DNA from: Ehretia macrophylla
Taxonomy: Eukaryota; Streptophyta; Magnoliopsida; Boraginales; Ehretiaceae
DNA: 64,000 nucleotides
Direction: 5' to 3'
Assembly: GCA_037974665.1 (NCBI GenBank)
Contig: CM075783.1
Span: 8,110,762-8,174,761, forward strand
Part shown: positions 16,060 to 29,681 of the stretch, in pieces
Numbering within the stretch: the stretch's first letter is position 1
Layout of the letters: each line of letters opens with the position of its first letter
The notes under the pieces: model-generated
What the model was told of the DNA's origin: nothing
Seen by the model: only the letters and a program-made list of their open reading frames with translations
Database searches by the model: none
Program-made: the position numbers and the translations under genes

Positions 16060-17600
16060 TACCCATACCCTCTCCAGGATGAACCTCCGATGCTTCTACT
16101 GGACTGGTCGAAACCTCAGATCAGGGCTCAACCAGTGCATGATCACCGAAGGGTCAATGCCTATTATGTTAGCATAGAACTAGGCAAAACATTCTTGAAA
16201 CTCTCACAACAGCTTCATCAACCCCTCTCTAATTTCTAAGCTCAACTGAGACCCCAATCTGACCTTCTTTTTAAGCTCTGCATCTAACAACAGGATTTTA
16301 TTTAAATCTTCCATTGACGGGTTTTTTTAATAACTCGCCAATAAATCCTTCTATAATTGTTATAAATCAATGTCAGCTACTACCTATTTTTTAGCTCTTA
16401 TTCTAGTAGCATGGCAGCGACGAGCTTTTTTTAAGTTGCCCTAGATTTTGCTCAGTACCCAGAGTGATGGAAAACAGATTACTTGTAGGTGATAGTGGAA
16501 GGTACCATTTTCAGGCTGTGGATCCATGGGCGGCCAAGGATGACGTTGTAAGTAGAGGGACAGTCCACCACCAAATACCACGTCATCAAATGAACATCAT
16601 TTGCCCAAGTTGACAGTGCTATTTTACTGAGACTGTTCTTGGTCTCGCCACTGAAGCTGATCAAATACAGCTTTACTCTAACAAGATAAGTCACCTCTAA
16701 CCTTCCTATTATGGCATTGATGGTGCATTCATGCACAAAAAATTATGGAGGCTTCATCGTGTAACCCTTTGGTGCTATCAACTGTGTTAGCTTCTGCCTT
16801 CCCATTTCCATCAAATAATCTATCAGGCACCTATTCTTAAGCAAGTGAATCACCTTATTTCTTAGGGCTTTGCAGTATGATCTTAGATGCCCGTGGATAT
16901 TGTAGAATTCACACCAAGCTTTAATGTAGTCTTTTTGGCCCTCATTTCATGTCCTTGGCTACCATTGAACATTATGTATCCTTTTTAGCTCTCCGACACA
17001 TACCTTATGGTTGATGCTCAATAGGCACTCGCGGAAAAGACCATCTTTCACCCTTCTACTGGGTCGAGATGAACGGTTTCGTCTGAAATTTACCTATGGA
17101 AATTTCCTAACATCCCATCGCTTCTACAGCACATACATATCTCGAATTTCACACGAATGGTACCTACCCTGTTGACCAATATTCTCTCTTTTCCTTGGGC
17201 CTTCGCTCGTCCCAGGTTGTTTTGGGTACAAAGAAGGACGTTGGCTAGCCTTGTCCTCCTCCCACTTTATCTGCTTTTGAGCTTTATCCATCATCTCCTC
17301 TATACCGGTATAGGAATAGGTATTCTTGACTTATTCCTTGTACAACTATGTGCTTGGAAACAACCCTTTCTAAAATGTATCACGGTATGAAAATTTTTTC
17401 AATGTTGAATCGCTGAACATAACTTCTTAACGATTTGTCAGGCTTCTGCGTCACAGCATACAAGTCGTTGGACCTCTTCTAGGCTTTCCTATTGGTCACA
17501 AACCTCTCCACAAACTGACCCATGAGTTGTGAGAAAGAGCCTATGCTTCAGAGCAGTAAACTGACAAACTATTGCTCAAAGTCTAGACCTTTTAAGAATT
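16060..17600 (-). mobile_element. Tat-type Ty3/gypsy remnant (gag-protease-RT linker)
   Basis: Three blocks occur in the expected order on the minus strand. A gag block at about 17380-17560 includes YAVTQKPD and SLRSYVQRFN. The protease block at 16479-16736 has YNVILGRPWIH and a MVPST word, as in Tat/Retand elements. The linker into reverse transcriptase at about 16100-16250 includes IIGIDPSVIMHWL. It is broken, with many breaks, and no LTRs were found. It is older than most elements here. Confidence 0.72.
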
Positions 17601-18073
17601 AAAACTAACAAGACGCTAATTTTTTAATATCTATCTTGTACATCTCATATCATGTTTTCAAATGGAGAATGCATTGTCAATGTGTGGTATTAGATATTAA
17701 CAACCTGACCGGTATCACATGAGATGAATAATACCATAATTTTGTGGAAAGTATTTCACAAGTATAGCTAGCCCATATTCTTGATATCTCATGGAAGTGT
17801 CTTGCTGCCCCCGTTGAGGGTACAAATAGAAAAGAGATTATAATCTATAAGAAGTAAGTGGATAGTACTACTCACCTAAAGTGTGTAATGCTTGTACCCA
17901 TGAGCTCTGAGCTTTAGAGGCCACATGAGCATATAGCTCCCAAAATTAATACATGAATACCACAAGAATTCGAATGGTGTTGAGAGTAGGGCGATTATAT
18001 ATTGGGTATCTAAGTCCTTATTTTTGGGTTGGAATGTCTAAGAAAATACTAATTTGAGATCATATTCAAATTA
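17601..18073. other. Unassigned AT-rich sequence left of copia-1
   Basis: No gene or element end is recognised. It may be the 5' part of the Tat remnant. AATTA at 18069-18073 is the base context just before the copia-1 LTR. Confidence 0.4.
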
Positions 18074-19442
18074 TGTTAAAGATATGCCCTAATGCCATAT
18101 AGTTGAATGACATATTTTGGGCATTTTGATATTAACTTGTATATTATGGCAATGTTGTCTATACATTTGTTTACATATTAACTTGTTAGTGACATTCATA
18201 TTCTTCTTCTTTTTCATATGAATGAGTCCCTAGTGTTTGTCATTAGAAAAGATATATTCTAAAAGGAGTTTAGAATATGTTGGCATAATTCTTTAGCATG
18301 ATAAATACTTAAATTTATTAATAGTCCTCAGATTATTTGATCGAGGTTTCAATAATCTATTACGGACTATCACATATGTTGTTACCTTTGATTGACATAG
18401 AGATGTTAATAAGAAAGGATGGTGAGCCACATGCCATAATAGCATGACATATGATTAACAAATATGTGAGTGATTATTAGTTGAATAGATCACTGAATGT
18501 GACGTTAATAACAAATCACATGGCTTGGGATTAATGATTTGTTATTTGTTAATATTGTGCAAGTGATACTTTGACTTGCGACATCACGGCTGTCATATGT
18601 ATTTGGGTTTGATACTTGTTTTTGGACAATGCTTGACTCGACAAACGGACAAGATGCATTCTCTTGCAGTTTCATTCATTCAATATAATGAGTGATAGGT
18701 AGTTGTCAAGATAGGATACATTAACCTCTAGTGTGAGGTGATGTCCTATGCACTCTAATTACGGTTGTTTAGTGAGAAAATCCTTGGCCGAGGTATGAAT
18801 GATGATAAAGGATTTTTTCATGTGTCATCTCTCATTACACCATTTAGATCTATGCATATTATCGAGTAATTGATTCATGATTCTTACTTGATCGAGATAT
18901 TTTAATGGAAAGATTGAATTGTACTGTAATCGGTGACTATATAAATTGGTTAACTTGAATTGGACTTTATTATCTTATAAATTATATTGATATATTACTA
19001 GATGTCACTCAAGAACTTTGAGGGTGTTTTCATAATGATGGGATACATTCTCAAAACAAATCGAATAGTTCGATTAACATTGAAAGTGTTCAACGTTTTC
19101 TTATTGCTATTTGGCTGTGAATCTAGAAAGTCACACACAATAAAGTATGGTGAATAGTTTTTCTATTGAGCTTGTATTTAGTTTCTCTTGAATTGTTAAA
19201 GTGTTAACAATGGTATGATTAACCATTAAAAGTTGATAGGGCCAATATGTAATTATTGTTAATTGTGTTAGCTAATGTGCAAATATGAAAAAGTTATTTC
19301 TATAATTTAAAGTAATGGTGATTAGCTTAATTATCTATTTGCACAATTAAGAAGATTAACTAATTATATATGTATAAGTGTATAAGTATATATTTAGTCT
19401 TTCAATTAAAAGATTCCAAATGCTTTGATGACATGCATTAAG

Positions 19443-22400
19443 TGTCACGCCCCAACTCGACCCTAACTCGACCCTACCTAAAACCAAGTCGGGATGCGAC
19501 AGAATTTCGGCATTATAACGGCTGTAATATAGACTACCAAAAAAATTATAAACTTGCACAAAAACAACATATATCCACAAACAACAAACTTTGAACCACA
19601 ATACATGTCTTTCATCCCAATACCACATCATGATCATACATATACAGGCCTCATAGTGAAATTCATAAGCCTATCTATCTATATGATACCAAAAGAGACT
19701 TATGGAATTCATTACAAGTCTATCAAAATGGAGTAAACATCTAAACTTAACATCTAGTATATAAGTTAATAATTTCCAAAATAGTAATTACAACAAGTTC
19801 ATAAACATAAACATCCACAAGGCAATCAACTAGACCTCGGGCTCAACCACGGTATCAACTACAGGCTTAACAGTCATATACTCCACAAACTCGACCACCT
19901 CAAGCTCACTTGAAATGTTAGCAAAAGGGGTGAGTTTCCACGAACTCAGTAAGGGAGGAATAAGGAAGGTTTTGAAAGAATTTTTGGGTTTGGAAAACTC
20001 ATTTTGAAAGCATGATATGAACAAGAACATGCAACAGTCATAAATGTGCAAGAATGTAAATAACCAAATAAGAAGGATACACTCGTTTTGTTGATACTGA
20101 TCCCTTATACGCCTCACGAACTCATCCCCTATACGCCACACGGATGTACTCTGGATGTACAACAAAACCTATGACCCAGACCCTGTGAAATCTCCATTCA
20201 CAACGGGATAAGGATTAAAACCCCGATAGTCATGTCTTTGCCTGGCAAGCCCTATCCTACCTAGTGCAACATGAATACTACCGTGTCTGTTTAAAGGTTG
20301 CAACTGTGACGCCCGAGATTATTTAGCCATGCATTTAATTACTGTTGCATCCCTTGTTTGCGCATTTACTTTTGTGCTTTGCTAACTGACTTTTGTGGCT
20401 ACTATTCACTCCATTTTTTTAAACTGCATTTTATTACTCGATTAACATTTTTATTAAATCATATTAATTATTAAAGTAGTGAGAAAAATATGCAATTGAG
20501 CTAGAGGCGATAGGAGAGCTCGTTTAGAAAATGTTTTTAGTGGTTGAATGAATAGTGTTACGTAACTAACTTAGGTAATTAATTAGCTAGCATATATTTT
20601 ACTATCTAAGCTCGTTTTAAGCTCAATAAGCGCATTATATTAGATCACTTAAGCACCCAAATGACCCCACCTCAACTTAGCCCCTTTTATATATCACTTA
20701 AGCTCATAAAATGCAAAAGAAAAAAAAAATAAAAAGCTGAAAAACAGAAGCAGAAAACCCGACAGCAGCATTAGGAGGAAAGGAAGAGATTTTGCTCACC
20801 AAGCCTCCAATCCAAGCCTCTCTAAGCCTTGAGCAACTAGTGTAGGGTGTTTGCAAGGTTCCTAGGTGCTCCTACGCGTATTGGTGAGGGATTTCACGGC
20901 TTATTTTTGTATTTCTAAATAGTTGTCAATTTCTTGATTTGTTGAAAATGTGATCAAACGCCATTGTATTAGTTATCTATGCTATTATACCATGTATATG
21001 AATGCTAGAGAACATATTTGAGCCATCGTTTCGCAATTTAAACGGTTAGAATCGTTAGTTTGATTTTTAGGGTGAATAGTGATATTTTTCTAGAGTTTTG
21101 CGTAATTGCTCGAATTAGCTTGATTTAATGCTTCTATTAGATGCCTTAGGTGCTAGTGAAGGTAACCTAATAGCCCCGTGCACTTGCATTGTTCTTAAAT
21201 CGCCTAAAATGGAAAATAGCCGACTTTAATTTGTGGCTTTCGGGGTTAATGCGAATCCGGGTGAATTCGGACTTCAATTCTAGTATCCTTAAGCTACCTA
21301 GGTGCTATAGAAGCCTTGATATCCCTTGTTTGAAGCCCGGACAATGTATGTGTAGTTTAAAGCCATAAGAGGGAATTTGGGGCTGTCGGGGTAATCGCCG
21401 GCATTTGAATGAGTTGGAGGGTTGAGAGGGTACCTTGAGGGTTAGTTAGAAGGTTGGGAGAGTTTCCTTTGAAAATGGAATCGTTAACCTTGGTTTGGAA
21501 GAGAAATAGTTTGAAAAACAAAGGGGTTTAGGTGAAATTTCGGTTGACTCACATTTCTAAACCCATGGCATGACTCCTTAAGTGTTTTTATGTTGGTTCA
21601 AGTTGATTTGGAGCTTTTGGTATAATTCTATGCTTAGCTTGTATATGTTCCTTTGTAAACTGCTTATTAGCCTCTATAATTGCTTCTATCCTAATTGCAT
21701 CGAGGTCAACCTACTTTGTTGATCCTCCTACGTGTTAATGCTTATATTATTGCTATTAACTTGCCATTGTTAAGTGCATTGCATAGTGGTTGCGCAACCA
21801 TAGTGTCAGGGGCGGATGTGTTGAATATCGGCTGGGCGGCAGAGGGCTTGCCGGTGGATATTCAAACTCCGTGCCCTAGTCCCTCATTCGCCTGGTCCGG
21901 AGATTGCCAGGGGATGTTGGGTCGTAGGATTATCGGGGTACATCCGGAGTACACCCACTGGAGTGTTTGGGGATTATGCCGGCTTATCGTGATCGTGATC
22001 GTTGTTCGTGGATCGTGAATGAAGACCCAGTGAAGATTGGTGTATAGGGGTTATGTGAAATGTATCCTTTCAAATGTGTGGTTATTTAAGCTATCATTGT
22101 TTCTTGAATTGTTCAATTGTTATTGTTATTAACTGTATTATCTGTTGCATTGCACGCACCGGGACTTTATCCCTCACTGGGCAACAGTGGTTGCTCATAC
22201 CTCGTTAACATGTTTCAGGTGGCACAGTTGGTGGAGTTGCCTTAGCTGCTGTGTGATATTTGTCTGAGGTGGATGTACTTTCTGGTTGCTATGTGAAGAA
22301 TTTGTTGTTCTACGTATAATCTATTTTGGGGCCTTAAAGCTCATGTATGTATTTGAGTAATATGTAAGCTGGAAGTCTGATAATGTAGTAGCAGTGGTAA

Positions 22401-24132
22401 TTCTATGGCTTGTAATAACTTATATTTATATTTCTAGTTGCTTTGCATGCTTGGGAGTGAATGGCTTAGTGTATAATGTTTTATCTCTAAGTATGTTTTA
22501 ATGTTATCCTAGAATGACATGGCTATTAGATTATATTATAAACAAGTTACTAGCATGCTTGTGTGATTTGGGACTATTGTATGCTTCAAGGTTTGGATGG
22601 CCTTGAACCTTTGTTGTTTAGTTATGAAAAGCTTGACTTAACTTGTTGAGTCTTTATTTGAGAGTTTACAGGTTTTCAGAATGTCCATAGTACAGGGAAA
22701 ACTCTGTCTGTTTTCCCTAAAATTTTGAGACTGGGTTGGAATTGGGTTGCGAATAGCTTGGTTATTAGAGCCTCCGGTCTCGTGAGGGATCGGGGCGTTA
22801 CAGCAACCCTTCGCATTCACGCATTCACACATAGCACATTCACGTATCATGACAAATAAGAGAGAACAACAAAGTAATTTGTTTTTTCGAACATGCATTT
22901 CAAAATTATTTCATAAGGCATCAACTAAGTAGCCAAGAATCTAAACCAAATTTAGCATAAACACGACCTCTTCAACTAAGCTAAACACATTGACATCAAT
23001 TCGAGACTTGACAACATATTTAGCAACCAAAGAAACTAATTCAACATGCTACTTAATTCCTAGCAACATTCTAGCTCAAAACTAGCCATATTTAATGCAA
23101 AAATGCAATCACATTTACCCCTAAACATCACCTAACTGAAAACCAACATAGCATGCAATTAGGACACCATAAGGCACCCCAAAGCCCCCCCCCTCCCCAA
23201 ATCATGGCTATCCAGCGTTGGACAGTGGTTGTCCAACGCTGGAAACATCAGCCAATATACACTCTTAATTTTTGCTCCATTTTATATTTTTGTGCAACTA
23301 CGCCATGCTAGGATATTATATAAATGTGTATGAACATCATATAAGTGCTAAGAATCAAGATTACATCTAAATATAGTCATACTATTCAACAAATAAATTC
23401 AAACAATACAACTATAACAAAAATTATTCCACACAAGCTAATACCCATGGAATATGTTCTCTAAGACCTAATTAGCAAGAATCAAGTGTAGTATTAGCAA
23501 TATATAACAATAAAAATGAACTTTGAAAGATTAGTTAGAAAAAGCCCCCCACTTTTTTTTGCAAAATAAACGAAAAAAGAATCGGTGAAAGGTAGTAGAC
23601 GTCGAGATGAGTCAGAAAAGGTTTGGTTTGGCTCTTGGTTCCACCCCTAACTCCAAATATTAGCTAAAATAACATTGAAATCACTATTCTTACCAACCTA
23701 GGGCTCTCGGCTGGTTGAGAGAGGAAGATGATGATTTTTTGCTATTTTGTGTGTTATTTTGTGTTTAAGTAGAAGTCAAAGAGGTCAAATGTTGGTCAAT
23801 GCTAGACAAAAGCTTCAACAAGGCTAAGCTAACCCTCCAAATCAATTATAAATTCATTTCTAATGCTCTGGTGAATATCTAAGATATTAAAAGACTAATC
23901 TTAGCCTTAATTTTAGCTAGCATACGAAATTTAACCCCTACGTTGGTCAAAGAAGACGAAAAGACAACACTTAGGAATTCAAATGAGTTTCGAATGCACT
24001 TTTAAGCTAATAAACATATGTAAAACATATAATTGCACATATTAAGTAGTAAATTAAGTAAACATATAATTTTGGCACATAAAAATCAATTAAACACGTA
24101 ATTGGCACAAAAATAAAAATCGGATCGTCACA
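19443..24132 (-). mobile_element. Solo LTR-a (Tekay-like gypsy), itself split by LTR-b
   Basis: Read on the plus strand it starts TGTCACGCCCC and ends GATCGTCACA. The target duplication is TTAAG at 19438-19442 and TAAAG at 24133-24137. Its net length without LTR-b is about 2.19 kb. The plus-strand start, with ACTCGACCC near 19460, marks it as an inverted LTR of the same broad group as the others. Confidence 0.9.
20305..22802 (+). mobile_element. Solo LTR-b (Tekay-like gypsy) inside LTR-a
   Basis: It starts TGTGACGCCCGAG and ends CGGGGCGTTACA, 2498 bases. The target duplication GCAAC lies at 20300-20304 and 22803-22807 and is exact. It is the same family as LTR-c in EPRV copy A. Nesting order here: copia-1 first, then LTR-a, then LTR-b. 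Confidence 0.95.
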
Positions 24133-24760
24133 TAAAGCCACATCATTGTCTTAATTGTTAAGATTTAAACATATGACCAAGAATGCACAAGACATATTAT
24201 TATGCAATTTTGAATTTGAAAAATGATATGTATGATATGTATGTATATGTGCAATATATATAATATCTAAGTCAAAGCTTCTTTGGTAAGCTTGATCACA
24301 TATAACAAACAAGAGGTAAAACAAAAAGCACTGTTCTTTTTCTTCTAATGGAGTTCACGAAAAAAGAGATAAAAAGGAAGTAGAAAATTGTTTTGTTTTT
24401 CTTTATGCTCAAACTCAAATCTTCTGTGGATTATGCTAGCGCTAATATCCTAGAAGAAAAAGGAAGTCATTTTTTTGCTTGTGTGGACCAACTAGAGCTC
24501 TTGTATTTGTGGGAGGTGGTTTCTTGCATCAAGCGATCAAAGCTTAGTTCTCATGGCTTGTCTTCAAAAGGGATATTCTATATCTAGCTCTTGATTATAT
24601 ATACTTTCTATATATTATGCTTATTATGTTAATTACATAACATCAAAATTAGGATTTCAATGTACATATACTTGAAATGTTAAAAAAATTGAATTTTTAG
24701 TCATACTTCCACTATATTTATAAGCTAGATTATGTATGAAACCCAAAGAGAACCTTCAAG

Positions 24761-24772
24761 TAGTATCAGAGC
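24761..24772 (+). other. Primer-binding site of copia-1
   Basis: TAGTATCAGAGC, two bases after the 5' LTR, differs at one base from the initiator tRNA-Met complement TGGTATCAGAGC used by plant copia elements. Confidence 0.8.
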
Positions 24773-25654
24773 AAGTCTTTGATGTTTAAGTGATTACATA
24801 ATGTTTTACTCATGGTTCTAGCCATTGAATGTTGTAGGATTTGATTGGGCTTCAAGATATTCATAGTAGATGGATATTTAGTTGTATAGAATGAACTTTG
24901 AGTGTATGTAGAGCTTGGATAAAATCATATGTGGTATGATGTTATGTAAATTTATTTGTGTGATATAAATTATGCATACTTGAGACATGTAGATTTATAC
25001 ATAGGGTTGAAATTTCTCCAAGGGGGTTTGGTTGATTTTTCCCTTAGTTGGTTGCATATATAATACATGGAACTAGCTAAATCAAATGGATATGGCCGAA
25101 AGCTCCCTGAAGACTTGGCCGATTTTCACTTTTGATTGGCTACATTAGTGTTTTGTCTTTAATTCAAGCTTTGCATAGATATAATAAGTGTTGTTATGGC
25201 TCAAAGAATCATGTAATCTTATATACAAGTTAACATGAGTTGTTAAGGATTCAAAGTGTGAAAGATGAGTAATCTTGATGTATGAGATACATATGAATAT
25301 GTTAATTGTATTTTAGTCATTTGTTGATTATGTACATGTTAAATGTTCTATTCTTGGTAATCTTATCTTGGCATGAAGATTGGATTATGAGTTGTTTTAA
25401 ATGTATTAAATACATGTGTTAGTGTTAATTGCTTGTTTAGCTTTTAATAGTTTGTGTATATGATGCATATTCTATGTTTTATCAGCTTATCCTTACATGG
25501 TGGATGTTGGATGTTGGATGTTGGATGTTGGATGTTTGATGTTTGATGGATCGTGGACTTGGTAATGAATGGTTGAATGGTTGTAAATTTATTGAGATGG
25601 CTTTGTAATCATAATTCATTCATTTATTTGTTTGTAATTGAGACATAAGTCTCA
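24773..25654 (+). other. copia-1 interior, leader and gag area, no readable frame
   Basis: Expected to hold the leader and gag. I cannot recognise gag motifs. A short tandem repeat lies at 25501-25549. Confidence 0.5.
25501..25549 (+). repeat. Heptamer tandem repeat TGGATGT
   Basis: Seven units of TGGATGT or TTGATGT in a row. It is not the plant telomere unit TTTAGGG. It is probably slippage within copia-1. Confidence 0.85.
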
Positions 25655-25659
25655 TTTTA

Positions 25660-28060
25660 TGTCACGCCCCAACTCGACCCCACTTACAATCAGTCAGGAC
25701 ACAACAAAATTTTGGCATTATAACGTCTGTATTATAGACATCAGGGCTCTAAATCAATCCTTTATAATAACACAAAACCAACTTCAAATATCAGCAACAA
25801 CTCCACAATCATTCCTCAACATCCAACCCCATATATTAAACAACCAAACAACATACCAACCACAAGTCATAAGCCTCCGTTTCAACAACATACTACAAGC
25901 TTTAATATACATTGGCAAAATAGATTATAAACTAGTCTAGCAACCTAATCATATTCAAAAGGAAGACTACTAAACTAGTATCATACAAGCCATTATCTTT
26001 AAGTAAGTTTTACAATACAACATACTATAAAAGCTAAGACAAACTCATGGATATGACTCCGGCACATAAGACTCATCCACAGAAGGCACATACTCAGCTT
26101 CCTGAGGAATGTACTCAAAGTCCGATTCAGTTACACCTGATGACAATAAATGAATGAGGGTGAGCTTATATATAACAAAGCTCAGTGAGGATTCGAAAGA
26201 TATTTTGAAAACCTTTACTTTACCACTTGGGAAATCATCCTATGAGCAATAACACACAATAAACTTCATTAGCATCATCATTTCAATTCAAGCCACATAA
26301 ATAACCATTCAATTGAGAAATGATACTCTAGTTGATGCAGCTCCAAATGCCATCACGATCACAATTAACCTCATACTCCCATTGATACATTTCGGAAGTA
26401 CCCCATTCTAGACCCATACTCCATGGCATCTCTACCCATGCGAGATAGGGGATAGCACATGATAGTCATGCCGTTTTCAACCCAATAGCCCGATACTGCC
26501 CGGGATGTGGTACACACTATCATGATTCACAACAATAACATTAAACATTCCATTTTCTGAGAAGACAACAAAGTAGGTTGTCTTCCAGTACAACAACAAT
26601 CATCAATTAGTTAACAATATTCAAAATAACATAAAATCAATTAAACAACTAAAACAACTAAGTTAGATGACAAAGTAGGTCACCCAACTTAACATAAATT
26701 TAAACATGCATTCAATCCCGAACCTAATCAACAACAACCCAAGAATCAGCTACTCAAATACTACCCAAACAACCAAAGACAATATTTCAATATTTTAAAG
26801 AAAGACTACACCAACTTCTAAAATTCATAACTTACTATCTAGAAATCCAATAACATCCAAACCACTTCCTATCACTCCACCACACATGCAACTATATTAG
26901 CCCCATCGGAAACCAACCAAAAGCCATCCAAAACAAGTCCAACAACCCTAATTTGGCAATGCACCTAGGCTGAATTTTTTGGACTTTTGCTACGACATTC
27001 AAATCAAAAATTCGGCATTACAACATTACTACCCCGCAATTAACAAACTTTTAGAAGCAACAATCAATCAATTACAACCACTACAACAACAATTATTCAA
27101 CAATGAACCTATTAACCAATTTTTAATACCCGAAAATAGAAATATATGCTACCACCAATCAAAACAGCTATAAACACATATAAATGATCCTTGGCAACTA
27201 TTGAGTAATAATCTAAAGACAATTCAACAAAACATTGGATAAAAATACAGTTATATGAAATTGAAAAAGAATAACATTCTTAGATCTAGAATTTTTCTCT
27301 CACCTTTGATGCAAACTAAGGCTAGAAACGAGTGCAATGGATGCCCAACAAGCAAAATCCAACTTTGGATGACAAGTTTTGGCCTTCAAATGAGTTTTCT
27401 CAAGAAAATTTACTTTGAAAAATAATTGAAAATGGATATTTTCCTCACTACCAAGTTTCGGCCATGTGTGTGTGTGTTTTAGGTGTTCTGAGCTTTTCTG
27501 TGTAATATATTGTATGTATTAAGTATATATATGCAAAGCCAAATAACTAAAGCCAAGTCAAAGTTGTCAATTTTAGTCTTTTAATTGTACTTCTAGTCTT
27601 TTAATTGCATTTTTGACTATTTTGCTTACTTACATATATATCTATCATATATACTACATTTAGTAGTTCAAGAGTAGGTGACAACATTTTCATACGCATA
27701 CATATACATTCATATAGCTATAAAACACAATTTTTGCAAAAGAATGTATAAAAGCCTTTAAAATTCCTAATCTGATTCAGAATATGTTTTAATCAAACAC
27801 GGGTCTATTAATATCCGAGGACTAGGTTTTCAAACACTAAAAAGACCAATTTCAAAATTTTAGCGGACGTGTTTCAAAAATACTATTTACAAAACTCGTC
27901 GATAAAATTTTCAATGCCGATTTTTATGAAACTTTCATGAATGCTCACATAGCATATAATAGGAGTATAAATCACAAGATTAGCACATTTTAATTCAAAT
28001 AACACATATACAGGTCAAAACATGCAATTTCACATATAGCTGAAATCTAGGGGTTTCACA
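25660..28060 (-). mobile_element. Solo LTR-e (Tekay-like gypsy) inside copia-1
   Basis: On the plus strand it starts TGTCACGCCCC and ends GGGTTTCACA, 2401 bases. The target duplication TTTTA lies at 25655-25659 and 28061-28065 and is exact. It is the same family as the LTR at 58159-60593, inverted: the block near 26345 (CCAAATGCCATCACGATC) mirrors one near 59880. Open frames inside are chance. Confidence 0.95.
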
Positions 28061-28065
28061 TTTTA

Positions 28066-29676
28066 TGTTTTGCAAGAGATAATTGGGAGTGAGACACATG
28101 ATCTAATTCTACAAATGAGCTTGTAAAAGGAGAAGAATACTTTCTAGGAGTTGATGTTCTTCGGATTTTTGAAGAGTTCAAGTAGCCAAAACCTTTAAAA
28201 ACATGAGATGTGCTCTCTTTGGTGGTTGATAATTCTTTTTCAATAGGCTTGATTTAGTCAAGACTAAGTCCATGATCTACCATGATGTATGATTCTTGCA
28301 TGTATGTTTGATTATCTGCTTATATGTGATATTTGCTTATAAATGAACTAATATGGAAAGTGAGACCTAATTAAAGATCAAAATCTTCCAATGTGAAATT
28401 CAATATTAGATTGTAAAGCGATAAAGTATTTATCGTTACCCTCCATTATCCTAGGTCTATATGTGCTTGATTGGGTATATCATTGGCTAACCCAAAGGTA
28501 GGAATGCATATTTCATAATAAGTATTATACAGACCTAGTAAGTATAGTAATGTTGTGGTGCAGACAATATCTGTGGCCAATAATGCACTAAAGCTGAGGT
28601 CATGGGATTCAAATTGTTGCATACACTGTGATGGTGGGTGTAATCTAACTAAATCATTGGGCCAATAACGCACCAAAGCTAAGGTTACAGTCATTTAGGG
28701 GAAAAATTGCCATATCCTATATGGAGATATAAATAACAATAGTTTTAACTCTTTATATGTGTATTTTACGAATGCCTTAATGCTGAGGGGTATTTATATA
28801 AAAGAAAATTTGGTCACCTACTAATGAATCTTTTATTAAATTCACATTTCTCATTTAGGGAGTATGAGATTCGATAAAATTAGCGGGAGGTACCATTTAA
28901 TTAAAGGCCAAATTAAAAGTTTTAATAAGTTAACATCAACTATCGATTTTATTTTCTACATGTTTATGGCTACAAGTATCAACCCATTTTTGTTTTGTTT
29001 ACTAGACTTTTTATCGCATAACCGGACCAAACTTTATTGATTGATGTTGTTGTCTAAGAATAGTTCTTAGAAACTTAAATGTGTCTTAGATTTGTACGTT
29101 TTTTCATTTTCTTCTTGATAATGTATCAAAAGGAAAAGATGTGATACTTATGCTAGATAAATAAAACAAGTTTAATATGTTAAAGGAGTTATAATCTTGT
29201 ATCGTTTGCATAAGGGTATGCAGGATGTAAAAGAATATGATTCTAAACTTGCAAGAGTTGTGTGGTAAGCATATTTTATGGCATATATCACATATTAATG
29301 GAAATCTTTATCATGTTTGTATTTCATCTTTGATTAGTTGTAATGTAAAGAAGAAAGACAAAAAGAGATGGTTTCTATTAGCCAGTGGGAGCATATCTAA
29401 GATGATAATTAAGGATTGAATTGGCATGTATAAAGTGTTTTCATGGCCAAGTGATCAGGCATTGAAAGATGATTTATTCAATGTATCTTCACAACTTCAA
29501 TGTCAAGGCTATGAAGCTATAATGAATGGTAAATCTTCTTTGTTTGTGGTTGTTATTACTTTATGGTTTTGATTATGGTATAACATATTTGTATGTGCTC
29601 CTGAACAGTGTCTTAATCAACGTAGTGCACTTTGGAAGCATGGAATGGTTTCAGTGTTAGCAAATAGAACAATTGT
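28066..29676 (+). other. copia-1 interior, gag to pre-integrase area, decayed
   Basis: No domain can be read with confidence. By position between leader and integrase it should be the end of gag, protease and pre-integrase. A short open frame at 29237-29419 is not convincing. Confidence 0.5.
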
Positions 29677-29681
29677 TGTTG

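Larger units (their letters stand above)
18074..24758 (+). repeat. 5' LTR of copia-1, interrupted by LTR-a
   Basis: It starts TGTTAAAGATATGCCC, matching TGTTAGAGATATGCCC at 46321, and ends CCTTCA where the 3' LTR ends CCTACA. The match runs 18074-19442 and resumes at 24138 (AAGCCACATCATTG), showing exactly where LTR-a entered. Confidence 0.92.

Noticed and set aside
24393-24587. A 64-codon frame as a small host gene
   Set aside because: It lies in the copia-1 5' LTR and its counterpart occurs near 47960-48060 in the 3' LTR, so it is LTR sequence.
25501-25549. Short G/T-rich tandem repeat as an interstitial telomere
   Set aside because: The unit is TGGATGT, not TTTAGGG, and there are only seven copies.
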